In this document: in pieces, positions 63,421-64,000 of the stretch
Numbering within the stretch: position 1 is the stretch's first letter
How the letters are laid out: each line of letters begins with the position of its first letter
NCBI GenBank assembly: GCA_963742305.1
Contig: CAVULN010000017.1
Span: forward strand, 186,001 to 250,000
From: Roseiarcus sp963742305
GTDB lineage: Bacteria; Pseudomonadota; Alphaproteobacteria; Rhizobiales; Beijerinckiaceae
Length of the DNA stretch: 64,000 bases
Direction: 5' to 3'
Position numbers and translations under genes: made by a program
The notes under the pieces: model-generated
Told to the model about the DNA's origin: nothing
The model's input: only the letters and a program-made list of their open reading frames with translations
Database searches by the model: none

Positions 63421-64000
63421 TCACCACAGCGGCTCGTAATAATAGGGGCCGGGATGGTAGGGCCCCGAAGGTCCCGGATAAAGCGGGGGCCCGGGGTAAG
63501 CCGAAGGCTCAGCCCCGTAAGGGTCGTAATAGCCGCCCGCCTCCGGCTCGGCTTCCGCGCGCATCGCTTCCCCCTCCTGGAGCACGACGACCGGCGTTCC
63601 GACCGGCGCGCGATTGTAGAGGTCGACGATGTCGTGATTGAAGAGGCGGATGCAGCCGCTCGACACTTTCTGTCCGATCGTGTCCGGCTCGTTGGTTCCG
63701 TGCAGGCGGAAGAAGGTGTCCTGGCCGTTGCGGTAGAGATAGAGCGCCCGCGCGCCGAGCGGATTGTTGATGCCGCCCGGAAGCCCGTTTCGTAGTGCGC
63801 GATAGATCGGCATCGGCGCATCATGTCGGGGGTCGGCGACCAGTGCGGCCATTCCGCTTTGCGCCCGATGACGGCGGTACCGCGGAAGTTGAGCGCTTCC
63901 TCGCGACCGACGCCGACCGCGTAGCGCATCGCCATACCGCCGGGCTCGACGAAATAGAGCCGCCGCTCGCCGATGTTGACGACGATCGTCCCCGGACGAT
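63421..64000 (-). CDS. L,D-transpeptidase, YkuD family (5' end beyond window, one frame break)
   Basis: Peptidoglycan or lipoprotein cross-linking enzyme acting in the periplasm. The start lies past 64000. Visible parts are IVVNIGERRLYFVEPGGMAMRYAVGVG, FRGTAVIGRKAEWPHWSPTPDM and, after a frame change near 63815, PMPIYRALRNGLPGGINNPLGARALYLY. Next are FRLHGTNEPDTIG with the catalytic His and VSSGCIRLFNHDIVDLY with the catalytic Cys (SGCIRL). The C-terminal 40 residues are Pro/Tyr/Gly-rich (YYDPYG, YPGPPLYPGPSGP), an unusual low-complexity tail. Here the change corresponds to a missing base, unlike most breaks in the window. Confidence 0.86.
   Translation of the reverse strand, partial: SSGDDRRQHRRAAALFRRARRYGDALRGRRRSRGSAQLPRYRRHRAQSGMAALVADPRHDAPMPIYRALRNGLPGGINNPLGARALYLYRNGQDTFFRLHGTNEPDTIGQKVSSGCIRLFNHDIVDLYNRAPVGTPVVVLQEGEAMRAEAEPEAGGYYDPYGAEPSAYPGPPLYPGPSGPYHPGPYYYEPLW

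Overview
The window looks like a chromosomal piece of a GC-rich alphaproteobacterium, probably order Hyphomicrobiales (Rhizobiales). This rests on high GC, the adjacent cytochrome c / kdsB / pheA genes, rhizobial-type ilv and liv operons, a complete BjaR/BjaI-like luxR-luxI pair, and many Tat-type or Sec-type exported binding proteins. The genus cannot be fixed from the sequence alone. Gene starts and frames were read by eye, and protein families come from motif recognition, not from a database search.

Layout. (1) 1-13,905 is a carbohydrate or lactone uptake and catabolism island. It has a NanR-like GntR regulator (cut by the window start), two SMP-30/gluconolactonase proteins, an FMN 2-hydroxyacid dehydrogenase, two paralogous RbsABC-type transporters, an NHL beta-propeller protein, a small monooxygenase-like protein and an HpaI-type aldolase. 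Two promoters in it carry the same motif, made of GGTATA-like hexamers with 9-bp periodicity. (2) 14,244-15,343 holds an IS5-family insertion with a TA target duplication, then tRNA-Thr(CGT). (3) 15,549-25,001 is a mixed block: SDR, SnoaL-like protein, DUF4062-TPR protein with eight 141-bp repeats, MetE-like protein, aldo/keto reductase, a small lipoprotein, ribokinase-like kinase and an exported FAD oxidase. (4) 25,057-33,376 is a minus-strand oligopeptide-type ABC operon headed by an ATP-grasp ligase and ending in a malate/lactate-type dehydrogenase; its two ATPase domains appear to be one chain. (5) 33,522-39,049 has mtnA, a CoA-transferase, an MBL hydrolase, a quinone-oxidoreductase-like protein and a second MetE-like protein. 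(6) 39,099-42,653 is the branched-chain amino-acid locus: ilvB, a PLP dehydratase and ilvH, preceded by an attenuator-like leader. (7) 42,784-50,049 has a hydrolase, a DUF4126 protein, a coniferyl-alcohol-dehydrogenase-like SDR and a complete liv-type transporter. (8) 50,305-58,779 holds groES followed by only the 3' scrap of a groEL, an adenylate cyclase-TPR protein, ndh, pheA, kdsB, cytochrome c and a SIS-domain isomerase. (9) 59,086-64,000 has an XRE regulator, luxI, luxR and a small upstream gene, then an amidohydrolase, a hydrolase and an L,D-transpeptidase cut by the window end.

Two features colour the whole annotation. First, more than twenty genes contain a single-base frame break, nearly always in the direction of one extra base, while the protein similarity continues across the break. 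This looks more like uncorrected long-read indels than genuine decay, so these genes are given as full-length CDS with the break noted. Second, a ~230-bp promoter-plus-hairpin element occurs twice in otherwise empty DNA (16,321-16,550 and 53,702-53,945) and may encode an unrecognised small RNA.
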